A stretch of DNA of 64,000 bases from Wolfiporia cocos (Eukaryota; Basidiomycota; Agaricomycetes; Polyporales; Phaeolaceae). The position numbers and the translations under genes are program-made. Below the pieces are notes generated by a model that was not told the DNA's origin, ran no database searches, and was given only the letters and a program-made list of their open reading frames with translations. The DNA is taken from contig JACCLO010000005.1 of NCBI GenBank assembly GCA_029448655.1, forward strand, positions 1,240,001-1,304,000, read 5' to 3'. Of the stretch, positions 1 to 10,899 are shown piece after piece (within the stretch, counting starts at the first letter, position 1; the number at the start of each line of letters is the position of its first letter).

Positions 1-859
1 ACGATGCCGGTTTCATTGGCCTCCACATAGACGCACGAGTTCCCTGGAGAGGCGCGGCTCCCCAGGTGTTCACGGGCGCGTTCTGTGTTGGCAGGGGGTT
101 ACCGAACATGTCGTGAGCGGGTGCGGGACGGGCTGCCTGTGCGAAGTTCTCTGGACGAGTGGGGGCCGGGGCCGTGAGTACTGGGGGAGTGTATCCGGGC
201 AGGAATGGGTTCGTCTGCCGGGAGTTTCCGCGGGTTGGGGGAGTCAGGAGAGGCCGAGAACCGCGTGGGGTCCGCTGGGGACAGTGCATATGCACCAATC
301 GAACCCAGTTTTCCACTGGACGGAATCTGCTTTCGGCCTGCGAGACGGGGGTCCTGACGGGAGGTGGTGCCGGGCTGTGGAGTGAGGCTGCATCTCCGGC
401 TTGGAGAGCGTCTGCCTGCAACCGTTGTGCCTCTCGTAGGAACCGTGCGCCCATTTCTTGTGACCAGGTACCCGTTGCTACCATTGCCTGGGCGACCTGC
501 TGGCATCGCGTCCCGAAATCTGCTGCCGTGGGGTTAGGCAGGAATGCCCATTGGAGAGCCAGTGGGGAGTCGATGTGACCCAGCTGACTTCCGCCCCAAA
601 TCGTAGCCGACTGGTTCTGTGCGAGGGCGAATGCCTGATCGTAGAATGCCGATGGTGGCGCAAGGTTGGGTGCGAAGGTTCGGACCGAGGGGAGGTAGCT
701 GTGTCCGGCTACGGTGCCTTCCTCTACCGGTGCCACTTCTATGGGATGCGGGGCGTGCATGCTGTCCTGTACTGACATGCGCCCGAAATCATCGAAGAAG
801 GCGTCGGCCAGGGGGTCGGGGGTATGTTGCGAGAACATCGGGCTGTGTTGGCCAGACAT
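1..859 (-). CDS. Partial gag-like ORF running off the left edge
   Basis: A minus-strand frame opens with ATG at 859 (MSGQHSPMFSQHTPDP) and stays open to base 2 without a stop, at least 286 codons, so its end is outside the window. The protein is rich in Pro, Ala and Gln with a Pro/Thr/Asn-rich second half and no membrane segment or recognised catalytic motif. A short central stretch rich in Gln, Ala and Glu (near GARFLREAQRLQADAL) could be helical. This composition fits the N-terminal part of a Gag protein of an LTR retrotransposon, and the long gene-free stretch upstream (860-1990) would then be its leader and 5' LTR. The Gag assignment is inference; no zinc knuckle is seen because the C-terminus is missing. 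The frame itself was checked codon by codon. Confidence 0.6.
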   Translation of the reverse strand, partial: MSGQHSPMFSQHTPDPLADAFFDDFGRMSVQDSMHAPHPIEVAPVEEGTVAGHSYLPSVRTFAPNLAPPSAFYDQAFALAQNQSATIWGGSQLGHIDSPLALQWAFLPNPTAADFGTRCQQVAQAMVATGTWSQEMGARFLREAQRLQADALQAGDAASLHSPAPPPVRTPVSQAESRFRPVENWVRLVHMHCPQRTPRGSRPLLTPPTRGNSRQTNPFLPGYTPPVLTAPAPTRPENFAQAARPAPAHDMFGNPLPTQNAPVNTWGAAPLQGTRASMWRPMKPAS

Positions 860-2870
860 TGTATGTGTGATGAAAGTTTTTTAAAAAGGTGTAGTTGCGA
901 CTAAGACCGCTACCTGCCCACTGTGGCGCCTCCAAAGAGCTATCGGGGTGGTAACTAGAAAGTCTTTGTCCACTACAAACTGCGTCCACCTCTTTTCGGA
1001 GATGTGCCAAGAAACGCTAAGGGGTTTTCTTCTCAAAGCCGGCGGGAAAATGCAGCCTCCGAAACCTCGTCCAGCCCCGAAGCTAATTCGGGATACCGGG
1101 GGCACGGGAACTATCCGCCTATGTGATGGGGCGTGTAAAAGTCTACCGTAGGGCGGCAAGTGCCGGTACAGTATTAGGCGATTTCCTGCCTCTTCAGCCG
1201 CGGGTTACGCGCTGGGTTGTATAGTAACGGGGGCGCGGTAATGCGCATATCGTCGGGGCAGTAAGGCCCGTAAATAGACGACCAGTGCCTCTGTACACTG
1301 CCACAGGGCCCCTTAACGCCTTTGATTATTACGCGTCGGGTGCACAGTTACTGTGGTGGGGTTGTAACCCAAGACCTTTACAACCGCGTTGCGCGGTGTT
1401 GGTCCAGTAGCTTAGAAGCAACGGTAGGAGAGGTCCCCTACACGCTGTTCGCAAGTGATTCCCCCAGAACTCTAATCCCTTGACCCTGGGATGTGGCAGG
1501 TATGAAAACCGATCACGTGCTCGGAGAACCGAAGTTCAACAAGAGCAAAAGAAAGGTGCACTTTGCCCCTAGTGCGCCGGGGTTGCTTAGGGTAAAACCA
1601 CTAAGCGGGGAGGAGACTCGTCTTATGACACAAGCAACACTTCAAGCAACTACTCAGGGGAATATGACTTGCGTGAAAGCGTATTCCTGATCTGAGGCTA
1701 CTCAAGGCGTATAAGGCCAAGACGAGTCTGGGGTGCTACCCTGCTCGTCGGCCAGTATATATGCTGTTCTACTGTTTGTACACTGTTTGGCTACTATACA
1801 GTTATTACGTAAGCTATGAGTCCAATACTATGGTAAACCCTATAATGGGTGTAGGTACACGGCACAGAGTGTCCGGGGGGCTGACAACATGTGATAGGGT
1901 GTTCGGGGTCCTGCTTAGGCGCGCGCTTAGATAAGATAAGGGTTCAGGCTCTAGTCACTAGCTAGGCGAAAGAAATCGGCTTGTGACACCGTGCTTACCC
2001 GGTGTGGAGGGGTAGCGCGTTTCTATACTCAAATCCGTATAAGTCACAAGATCACCATTCGAACGACGATTACAAGATAGCAAGCTCAAGTTCTCTACAC
2101 TCAAACTCGCAGAAGTTTCATGAATCAAGCACATACCAGAAACTTCATCGAGTGTACAGCATTAGTATGTGATTATACTCTTCGATCATGCGTACAGGTT
2201 GTCGTCCTGCGTGTATATTTTATTTCTGGCATTTTTGGTTATTTTTCTTACTGTACTAAAACCTCTCCATCGACTCTAGCAGCGCGCGAGACATATCCCA
2301 AGGGAGCGGTACGCAAACGCGAAGTAGAATCCGCGACGTTCCAGACTGACGTTCCCGTGCTCGAGGGCGGCGAGATGCGCACGTAAATAGGGCGCGGTCT
2401 TGACATCGTTGACGGAGTCCGAGCCATCGCGCGTTTCGTACGCCAATCCTGACGGTATGTCGGACGTGTCTGTGCCGACGACGCGGCCCCCATCCATTTT
2501 TCTCCACTACTTCACATAGATTCATAGCTACAAGACTGTTATGGTAGTTGTTTTTCCTTATCGAGTTACATGATCACTCGCTTCTCTCGATCGCGTATCA
2601 CTACTTTTTCTTCTGTCGTATTTCAGTCGGCTCTCGAAACTGCGTCGTTTGTAACATAAAACAGCGGCCATGCCCAGGGGCAATCTATCTCTCTCTCCTC
2701 GCATTTTTCATGTGACGCTGTCCTCTGAGTCTTAGCGAGGCGACGCCGAGCTCAACCACAGTTGATCGAGTCCTCGCGGCAAAGAGATCACCGGTGAGTC
2801 TTGAAGTTTTTAGTCGTTTCATCTCGTAGTATCCCCTCGTCGTTAGCAAACGCGATCGTGCGTTAGTATT
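860..2870. other. No gene seen; probable leader/LTR followed by unclassified DNA
   Basis: No convincing coding region. 860-1988 lies upstream of the minus-strand gag-like frame and would hold its 5' LTR; on the minus strand TGTCACAAG begins at 1988, similar to the TGTCACA start of other LTRs in this window, and a TATATA lies at 1756-1761. The inner LTR boundary could not be fixed. 1990-2870 shows only short unrelated frames. Confidence 0.35.
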
Positions 2871-3455
2871 CGTCATTGCGCGCACGTTAGTTTGCGGCCA
2901 ATCGTATATTCGTTGCATCTCCGCACTGCCCTTCCACACCGGCTCGGCGTAGCGATTTTCAACAGTTGATGCGCTCAGCACGGATGACATCTTGCACAAT
3001 GCCGGTGCCATGGGGACGCAGATAAGAAAGGCCCCTATATCACCGATGGGTTTCATCTCCAGTGAACCTACACTCTGCTATCTGGGCTTCCCTCATGTTT
3101 GATTCTACCGTTTTTGACTTTTTGAGCCACCGGTATGGACCATGGATATGCGGGTTAGCTTTCGCAATGTTGTGCGTGTTTATTCCACTAGACGGGAAGT
3201 TATGAACGTCCGTCCTAGTCTATATGGTATCACCTGTGCCCAGACAATGTATTATTTCTGGTACTATGCAAGGGATCAGCTGTGGCTGAGAAGTCTGGTG
3301 AGTTTGCACGATCATTATTCCATTGTGTACCGCGGCGACTCATTCGACGACGTAGATAGTCATTCTTTGGTATTAACCATGTGCCAATCATTTACGTCGC
3401 GCTCTTAAGTGATTTAGGGTCTTGGACACCGCAATTGCATTAATCGAAGTCATGG

Positions 3456-4162
3456 TGTTACGGGTCGAATACCCGTTCGTATATTCGAGTCGCGAATATA
3501 GATCGTTCTTCTGCACGTAGGCACGTCGCCGTATGCAAGGCAAATACTCGTTAGATGCCTTCGGGTCCTAAGTGAAGTCCTTAGGAGATCGGTTAATATC
3601 CAATACGCGTTAGAGGATATAATCTGTTCAAGTGCGAGTCAAATAGAATATAAGACTCGCCTAAGTCCGAGAAGTCAGTGTGCACTTCGAGGACCTAGTC
3701 GTTCGATTGCTCGAGTGAGAAATACTGAGCGTAGTTTCCTACGTTTGAGAACGAGTATAAGACTTCTTGTTTATACAACAAGGTCGAGCTGAAGAGCCTC
3801 GACAGTAAGTACATGAGTTTTTATACTACGCTAGGTTTCAGGGGTCAAGTCTGTCCCAGATGCCACCGATACTATCTACGCTATAGTCCCAAACGTCTGA
3901 TAAGTATGGAGTGATATATCTGAGACGATAGATAGGAATGATGGCGGTTGAACGCCATCTATCAGCTAATAAACGATGAACATGAAACGATGACAGGGTT
4001 GGATCTGTCAAAGACGAAACGAGCCCTATAGACTAGTACAACTGGGGATGCGCCCAGTAAGATCACGAGTAGCCAGGGGGTTGGTTGCGCAACAAGTCCC
4101 TATATTGTATTCGCCCAGTGGTGAGTTCTGTCGATATTCGAAAAATCAAAATAACCGTAACA
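3456..4162 (-). repeat. Solo LTR of the alpha Gypsy family
   Basis: 707 bp running from TGTTACGGG to CCGTAACA, the reverse complement of the alpha-1 LTRs at 27057 and 34792. It is flanked by a perfect 5-bp duplication CATGG (3451-3455 and 4163-4167). The paralogous sequence near 50680 has a single CATGG and no LTR, so the empty site is visible in the same window. Confidence 0.95.
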
Positions 4163-4583
4163 CATGGTTAGAGGTTTAAATCGATGCGACGAATGAATAA
4201 AGGCTAAGCCACCAGCAGAGTCTCATTTACCTTGGTGACGCTGGGTATTATTATGAAACTGGATTAAACATGAATGGGTGCGTCAAATAAATTAGTTGTC
4301 ACAAAACCAGGCTAACTGGTTCGACCAATTTTTACTAGTAGCATCATATTCTCGGTATGCACATTCTGTGCTGTGGAATGCGCTTCACCAGGAACTCAGT
4401 GTAATTTGATGACAGCTTGAATTCCTACTTACAGTAAGCACTGTGGTTTTCTGATACTGGTGGACTTATCTACATGTTATGTGATTGCCTAGTCCATCGT
4501 GGAGTTCATAGTGCACATGTCAGCATACAATCTTGAGTTATTGGTACTAACTCATATTGGACAGTTATTATGTCTACGTAATA

Positions 4584-5644
4584 TGTCACACGCCAATTTC
4601 AAGCTTCTAGGCACAGTACCTTTTCCGATCATCGAGAGCACCCCCGAAGCTGGAAATCCAATGCCTCAGCTAGATACACGCCCTACGCACATACCACTAC
4701 GGGCACTAGCCAACAGCATCGCCAGCCATGCCTAAGAACCCTAGTTCCAGACCACACGTCCAGTCCAACACAAAGCCAATAATAGTCACGTGACCCCAAC
4801 CAATTACGATGAGCCCAGTAGCACCTAACCAGACCAACCCATCGCTACCTGGACCACACCTCATCAGGTCACGACCATCCAGACTCATGGCTAGGACCCT
4901 GTCCACCCAACCAACCAAACCCTACGCCTCCCGTCTCCACGAACCACCGCCATTACTGGCCAACCCGGTCATTACCGACCAAGGACTCACGCCATTACTG
5001 GCACGGACTATGTACTATATGGACAAAGGCCCATGGGAGGCCTTAAACCCCAGCTACCCTAGTCTACGAGGAACACCGACCTCAGGGCAGCACCTGTACG
5101 ACTGAGAACCCTAGCAGTCACAGGACTCTATGTACTGATCGCGCCGATCCAGCTACGATCGCATTACATCATGCACGGCCCGTACTGGCCAGTCCCACGT
5201 CACAGCAGACGTCATCCTTTAGTACCATCACGTGGGAACCTGGGCCGCCACGTGCCTTCCCCTCAGTACCAGTCCTCGGGAACCTGGACGGCTAACGCCT
5301 CGATCACGGACTTAGAACCCCGCCATTACCGGCGAACCCCCGATCAATGAGAACCACCGATCGGGTCTGATCCGCTATGTAGCCATGGACACTCCGCACC
5401 TCACTAGCAGTACCTAACGCTCGTGCTCCGATGCCCTTACTGGCCACCACGTAGCACCTTACATTACCTAAGCATGCGACCCCATAACATGTACAAACAT
5501 ATGTAGTCTATATAAACGCCAGACAGTCTTGAGCGAACCTCAGACTTGTCTTGGCCTTTCCAGCCTTGAGATGCCCGGACCAGGAAGGTGCTTTCACATG
5601 ACCCCCCTTCCCCCGGTGTGTGTCTTAAGGTTGTGCTTGTGTCA
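4584..5644 (+). repeat. Solo LTR, family B (TGTCACAC...GTGTCA)
   Basis: 1061 bp starting TGTCACAC and ending TTGTGTCA, flanked by TAATA at 4579-4583 and 5645-5649. In the paralog near 50220-50260 the flanks are joined without the insert. It carries TATATAAA near 5510 followed by an imperfect GACAGTCTTGAG/CTCAGACTTGTC hairpin. The central part (4750-5400) is C-rich and holds only meaningless open frames. Confidence 0.9.
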
Positions 5645-6203
5645 TAATATGGGCAGGTGAACAATTTCCTTGTCAACCTTCCTGCCTATAAATCGTATCC
5701 ATCAAATACCCAACAGCCTCTGCACGTACTTGGTACCATAGGCTGTTGACATTGATGCTGGTAATTCTTGGGCCTTACGCATCTTGGAGTTTTCTCTTTA
5801 GCTGACACTTGCAATGGAGCTGCTTTTTGCTATAAGCTCACTGGGTACGTCTGCCAGCTAGACTTACAGTTTCAATTCACATGATCAAGGCCCATACTAC
5901 CAGTCGCAGGTCTCGGTGAGTTGATCCGGATATTACATTGTTTTGGATTGTCTGATCACTCAAATTTGTCTCTTGTCTAGTCAATGTATCCTTCTCGTGG
6001 GTGGAAGACTCAATCTATGATTAAATATTCGGATTTGACGATGAAACTGCGGATATTCTCCTCAGAATCCGCAATGGAGCGGGAACTATCCCTGGTTATG
6101 CATTCTCCAACACGAGCTCCGGCGGCGACAGTGTCATTCTGAGCGCAGTAAGAACTATACAGACTCGACCCCAAAGACTAACCATCTTCCGCTTCTCAGA
6201 TAC

Positions 6204-7617
6204 TGTCACAGATTATATCTGTTTCCTACAATTTCCTTGCTATTTCTAGCAATTTATCCCATTTGTTAGCTCAATATCAATGCTTTACGCTAGTTGACGC
6301 CCTACGGCCTCATCTAGCACGTGACCTTATCTAATCTAAGATAGTATCTTATCTCTGTAGTTACATCTCATCTTATCTCGTAGTAACACACATATCTTAT
6401 CTAAAGTACGTGCATTCATAAGTCACGTGCTCCCAAACAGTATTTCGGGTATATCTCTTGATAGAGTAGCCCAGACCGCTTAGTAAGCTGGTCATGTACT
6501 CATGACTAAAGGACGGACCCTTTTGTCTACTTAGATCACATGATCTAGTCCAGTACCTTATTGACACAGACTAACCTGTCTGTGGGACCCTGTACGACAG
6601 GGGAATCCTATAACGCAGTACAGGACGGTGCGCGACCGCAATAGCGGTGAACTTGTCGGCTGTACCCTAAGAAGGGACTCCTAGAGTCGACGTGTTGAGG
6701 CAGCGCACAGTCAAGTAAGACGAGATGGGCCCCCGGCCAGAGTCGCACACAGAACGAGAGTAGAAAGGGGCTATGCCCAATTGTCGAGAATCTTAGGAAT
6801 GGGGAGTAAGCCCACATTCCGTCGTAATATATACATGAGCGATGGGACTACTAGTACTGCCCTAAAGAGAAGGCCTGTGCGCCGTATCTACTGGGTCATG
6901 TGCTAAGTGACGCATCATGTAACTACTGTGACCATAGTGTGAGTACCGGAGGCGCGCGCTACCCTACAGCGCTAACCTAACGACCAGGTGACCTGCAATA
7001 ACTGGGAGTGACGCTGGAGGTAACTACAGCGCAGAGGCACGGCGTACGCCTAGCGCCGCGCGTGCGTCCTATAGCGAGGGAGTACAAACCTGCATAGCAA
7101 AAGTTTGTGACACTTATCAAGCACATAGTCATCACACAAGACATACCCCGGTCGGTGTATGAGTCACTCATCACATGTCTAAGACCAACCAATCATGCAG
7201 CGACCATTACTGGTCGTTAATCACATGCATCTCCCCGGCTCTATGCCAAGTGACCCTATTGGTCGCTATTATCTATCACATGTATCTATGCCAGTATCAT
7301 TAGTCCTGCCGTAGTACCAAGGGTCCTAGCCCTTACATGTATATATACCGTACTCTGAGTCGCTTAGGACTCAGACTAGTTAATTTCGACGTCCACTGTC
7401 TATAACCCCTTTTGTAGCACCTGTCAAGGTCTACTTAGGTTTCCACTGCTATACTTAAGCCCTAGCAAGGCCCAACTCAGTACCTCAACTACTTGCTTAG
7501 CTCTTTAGTCTTTGGCCTAACAAACCATTGACCCTATCATTGAGTCGCCTTCTTGCCCATTACCAGCATACCAGCTTCTAGCAAGACCCTTAGGCATATC
7601 GAGTTAGTTCTGTGTCA
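6204..7617 (+). repeat. Solo LTR, family A, with a second LTR nested in it
   Basis: Starts TGTCACAGATTATATC and ends GTTCTGTGTCA, flanked by GATAC at 6199-6203 and 7618-7622. It matches both LTRs of the element at 9016-14053. It is 1414 bp only because a family C solo LTR and its 5-bp duplication lie inside; without them it is 858 bp, against 864 bp for the LTR at 13190-14053. The minus-strand paralog near 49670 again shows the empty site. Confidence 0.95.
6562..7112 (+). repeat. Nested solo LTR, family C (TGACACAG...TTTGTGACA)
   Basis: 551 bp inside the family A LTR, flanked by CTTAT at 6557-6561 and 7113-7117. The uninterrupted family A sequence is seen at 13543-13556. A second copy of family C is at 58979-59539. 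Confidence 0.92.
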
Positions 7618-8458
7618 GATACCTTTAATTACACAGATGGCTCTTGCTTCCATCACGGATATCGGCATTACTGCGACTATTTGCTTGAGTACGGTACGTC
7701 AAAAGCATTCAATTTTCCAAGCGTAAGTGCTCTTGGAACGCAGAATACACGAGTATGATATTAACCGCTCGCCTGCTTAGGGACCCCAATCTCACGAAGC
7801 TCAGACGGTATCTTGTGGAACGAGGAGTTCTTACAACGTATGCAACCATTTTAGTGATGCACTAGGCATGATCTCACATATCACCACCAATAGGGCTATT
7901 CAACTTCTTCAGATGGTCACCGTGAGTAGCGACGTCTTCTCGAAAGTAACCGAGTGTGACGACCCAGCCTCATAGTATATTAACATTCAATTCGGATACA
8001 ATAGCTTGCTAGGATCTTCCCCCCAAATGTGGATTGCATTCCAATTCCTTGGGAGCAAAAGTGAGTTACTCCCCTTTCGTAAGATTATTGATTAATTTTC
8101 ATTCAAGTTTACGTGAACTCGTTCCTTGCACTGTGAGTAACAACCCCTCTTTGTGAAATACCTCACTGAAAGTCTGTGGCTCTCAGGCTGAATGCTCGCA
8201 ACCACTTGAGGGAAGCAGGGGAAGTACGAGAGTTGCGACCCAGAGAAATGAAGATGAATACTTGCTCCCTGGCCGATTCTTCACTGGTAAGTATCGGATT
8301 CTGTCACATTCCGTACTCATTTAATATTCGGACCACATACCAGGGCACGCATGCCAATCACCAAGCTCGCGAGCATTCTGAGTATTGTTTATGCAGTGAT
8401 GATGCTCACTTGTCACGATTTACAGCAGATTTAGTGTCTCTCGAGTGACGCGGACTTG

Positions 8459-9010
8459 TTCAAGTTCACTACAATGATCGAGTAAATGCCATATTTTCTG
8501 CGACTGAGCTCAAGCTGACCCGGAATCGGTGGTCATATGTACGTCTGAATATAGACATAGCATATGGACAGATTGCCCTTGACCAAGCCGTTGCCTTTTG
8601 TATATCATTGCGTTTCCAGCTTAGTCAACGTTTGGAAGCACTCCGTGATAATCACGCTGTATGGCAAAAGTCCCGGTATATGGCTGATCGTAGCAGTTCG
8701 CGCGCAACTCGGCCGGACTCTCGGCTCTGTAGTTGTTTGAGATGTTGACGATAGCATGAAACAACAGTTCATAATGCAGAAGGCCACATCAGTTCTCCGC
8801 TACTGCTCAACGACTATGTAGAAACCCCTCTATCCTCACTGGTTGATTCTCTCGCCCAACCACTTATAGAGTTGCATTTACCTGTGCATCTGCGCTCACA
8901 AAATACCCGACGGAAATCAATATGACGGCAAGCACCACCGGTGCCAGGCACATATCGATACTATCCACCGTACGGCGTACGAGCCCTCGCCGGTAACGTG
9001 TGAGTGCCTC
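8459..9010. other. DNA downstream of DUF6534 copy 1; no independent gene
   Basis: The segment around 8540-8580 (catatggacagattgccc) matches the region near 48665-48690 beyond the second DUF6534 copy in inverted orientation, so it belongs to the same duplicated block. No convincing additional coding sequence. Confidence 0.4.
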
Positions 9011-9015
9011 ACCTC

Positions 9016-9894
9016 TGTCGCAGATTATATCTGTTTCCTACAATTTCCTTGCTATTTCTAGCAATTTATCCCATTTGTTAGCTCAATATCAATGCTTTAC
9101 GCTAGTTGACGCCCTACGGCCTCATCTAGCACGTGACCTTATCTTATCTAGGATAGTATCTTATCTCTGTAGTTACATCTCATCTTATCACGTAGTAACA
9201 CAAACCTTATGGCCGGCATACCCCGTCAGGGGTATGGCTCGATCGTCATCGACGGCCAATACCGAGTAGCTATCTCATCGAGCTCTAGCCCTACGCTTAT
9301 GTAACTCGGATACCATAACCATGACTACTACAGTACACCATTACCGGTTACAGCACGTCACGTGCTTCACTGTAGCGCCTTACAAACCGCATAGTCATAT
9401 ATCAAGACATACCCCGGTCGGTGTATGACTCAGTCATCACATGTCTAAGACCAACCAATCACCTTACCGCCATTACTGGTCGGTAATCACATGCTTATGT
9501 AGTATGCCCTATGCCCTGCGGCCCTATTGGCCGCAATACTTATGACACCACTTTGCTATCTGTAATAGAGGTATCATTAGTCCTACATCATAGTACCAAG
9601 GGTCCTAGCCCTGATGTATATATACCGTACTCTGAGTCGCTTAGGACTCAGACTAGTTAATTTCGACGTCCACTGTCTATAACCCCCTTTGTAGTACCTG
9701 CAAAGGTCTACTTAGGTTTCCACTGCTATACTTAAGCCCTAGCAAGGCCCAACTCAGTACCTCAACTACTTGCTTAGCTCTTTAGTCTTTGGCCTAACAA
9801 ACCATTGACCCTATCATTGAGTCGCCTTCTTGCCTATTACCAGCCTATCAGCTTCTAGCAAGACCCTTAGGCATATCAAGTTAGTTCTGTGTCA
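9016..9894 (+). repeat. 5' LTR of the non-autonomous family A element
   Basis: 879 bp from TGTCGCAG to CTGTGTCA. It is nearly identical to the 3' LTR except roughly 9204-9395, which has no counterpart in the 3' LTR (13379-13553) or in the solo copy at 6204. Confidence 0.88.
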
Positions 9895-9907
9895 TATTAA
9901 CTAGTCT
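9617..9907 (+). promoter_or_regulatory. LTR promoter, predicted start and self-priming site (family A)
   Basis: TATATATA at 9617-9624 is followed by a stem-loop (TCTGAGTC/GACTCAGA) and, 33 bases after the TATA box, by AGACTAGTTAAT at 9650-9661. Its exact reverse complement ATTAACTAGTCT lies at 9896-9907, one base after the LTR end. A transcript starting at 9650 could fold its 5' end onto this site and prime its own reverse transcription, as is known for Tf1 of fission yeast. Confidence 0.7.
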
Positions 9908-10527
9908 TTTTGCGCCCCCCTGTCTGCAAAGGCACTGGGGTGATTTGCTTCTATACTTTGTTATAGGGCCTAGCGTCGCGCTCTCCCCCTCTTTATTGTA
10001 GGGGTTTTTCTATGTACAGGCTTTGAGTTCTGGGGGATAATGCCGACACCTAGGCTTAAGGGCCGGTGCTGCGCTCTGAAAAGGGCCAGTGCTGTTACTG
10101 GGGCGTTGGGGTGTTGTCAACCCATGGCAGATTGCCAGACAGACACATCTTGCGTCCTGGGGCTTATGATCCAGGCCTAAGGATCCGGCTTTACCCTTGC
10201 GGTAGCCCAGGCCCGCGGCTAGTGCCCACGTCTTAACAGACAACCCCGTGCTCTTAGTAGACGGTGGTGGTGCGCCATAACCCACGGTGTCCTCAGCCCA
10301 AGCCGTGGTTAACCACCATGAGTGTAATACTCTAAACGGAACCGTCCAGCGGGAGTAGGTCCTCCCTGCCGTTTGTATCCCACCGACTCACCGGCGCGCA
10401 TGAGAGAAATGCGCGTCCGACGCCGACACACCGACGTACATAGAGCAGCGCTAGGTCCAGGATTGTAGCCAACATTTAGCTACGCGTACCCTCTTTAGGC
10501 TTTTTTCTTACAGATTTTATCGTAGCC

Positions 10528-10899
10528 ATGTCATCCTTCCACTTCAACGGCGCCACATACCGTGAGGTTCCAGGCCCACATTTCACGACCCATCAGGTCG
10601 TCACGCCCTACAACCCGCAAGTAGGACGCTGGCATTGGCCAGGCAGCTGCACCAGCCTGCAGCAATTCCTACAGCACCGATTTGGTATCCGCCTACTCGA
10701 CGGACCAGGTATCACGACTCTCAATTCGATTCCGCCGCACGTCCGCCCCCACTTCGCAGTCAATACGACCGCCTGGATCACATACTGTGGTCCAGACACA
10801 ACGAGGAACCAGATATATTGGTACCAATGGCGAGAGGACGCCTACGAAATCCGTATGGTTGAGCTTCTGCTCGCCTACGGCGATGTACACTGGTACTAG
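10528..10899 (+). CDS. Small hypothetical protein inside the non-autonomous LTR element
   Basis: A 123-residue frame starts MSSFHFNGATYREVPG and ends GDVHWY, preceded by a pyrimidine-rich run ending ttacag that resembles a 3' splice site. It has many aromatic residues, two Cys, no repeats and no membrane segment. It is the only frame of note inside the element at 9016-14053. I do not recognise it; it could be a remnant of a captured host exon or of Gag, or a chance frame. The distinct amino-acid make-up and lack of low complexity favour a real or formerly real protein. Confidence 0.4.
   Translation: MSSFHFNGATYREVPGPHFTTHQVVTPYNPQVGRWHWPGSCTSLQQFLQHRFGIRLLDGPGITTLNSIPPHVRPHFAVNTTAWITYCGPDTTRNQIYWYQWREDAYEIRMVELLLAYGDVHWY

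Larger units (their letters stand above)
3090..8458 (+). pseudogene. DUF6534-type membrane protein, copy 1, broken by three LTR insertions
   Basis: Pieces of a basidiomycete DUF6534-like multi-pass membrane protein are readable in order. Near 3090-3190 is an N-terminal exon (GPWICGLAFAMLC), then a GT-AG intron, then SLYGITCAQTMYYFW near 3215. After the insertions come a transmembrane-like stretch near 5750-5850, the VYVNSFLA exon near 8110, and LNARNHLREAG near 8190 after an intron ending ctctcag. The same exons are in the same order in the uninterrupted minus-strand copy at 48860-51049. The gene is split by solo LTRs at 3456-4162, 4584-5644 and 6204-7617, each with a 5-bp target duplication, so it cannot make a full protein. 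DUF6534 is a family of unknown function common in Agaricomycetes. The homology to the second copy is direct observation; the family name rests on the LYGITCAQT...YF and NARNHLR motifs as I remember them. Confidence 0.7.
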
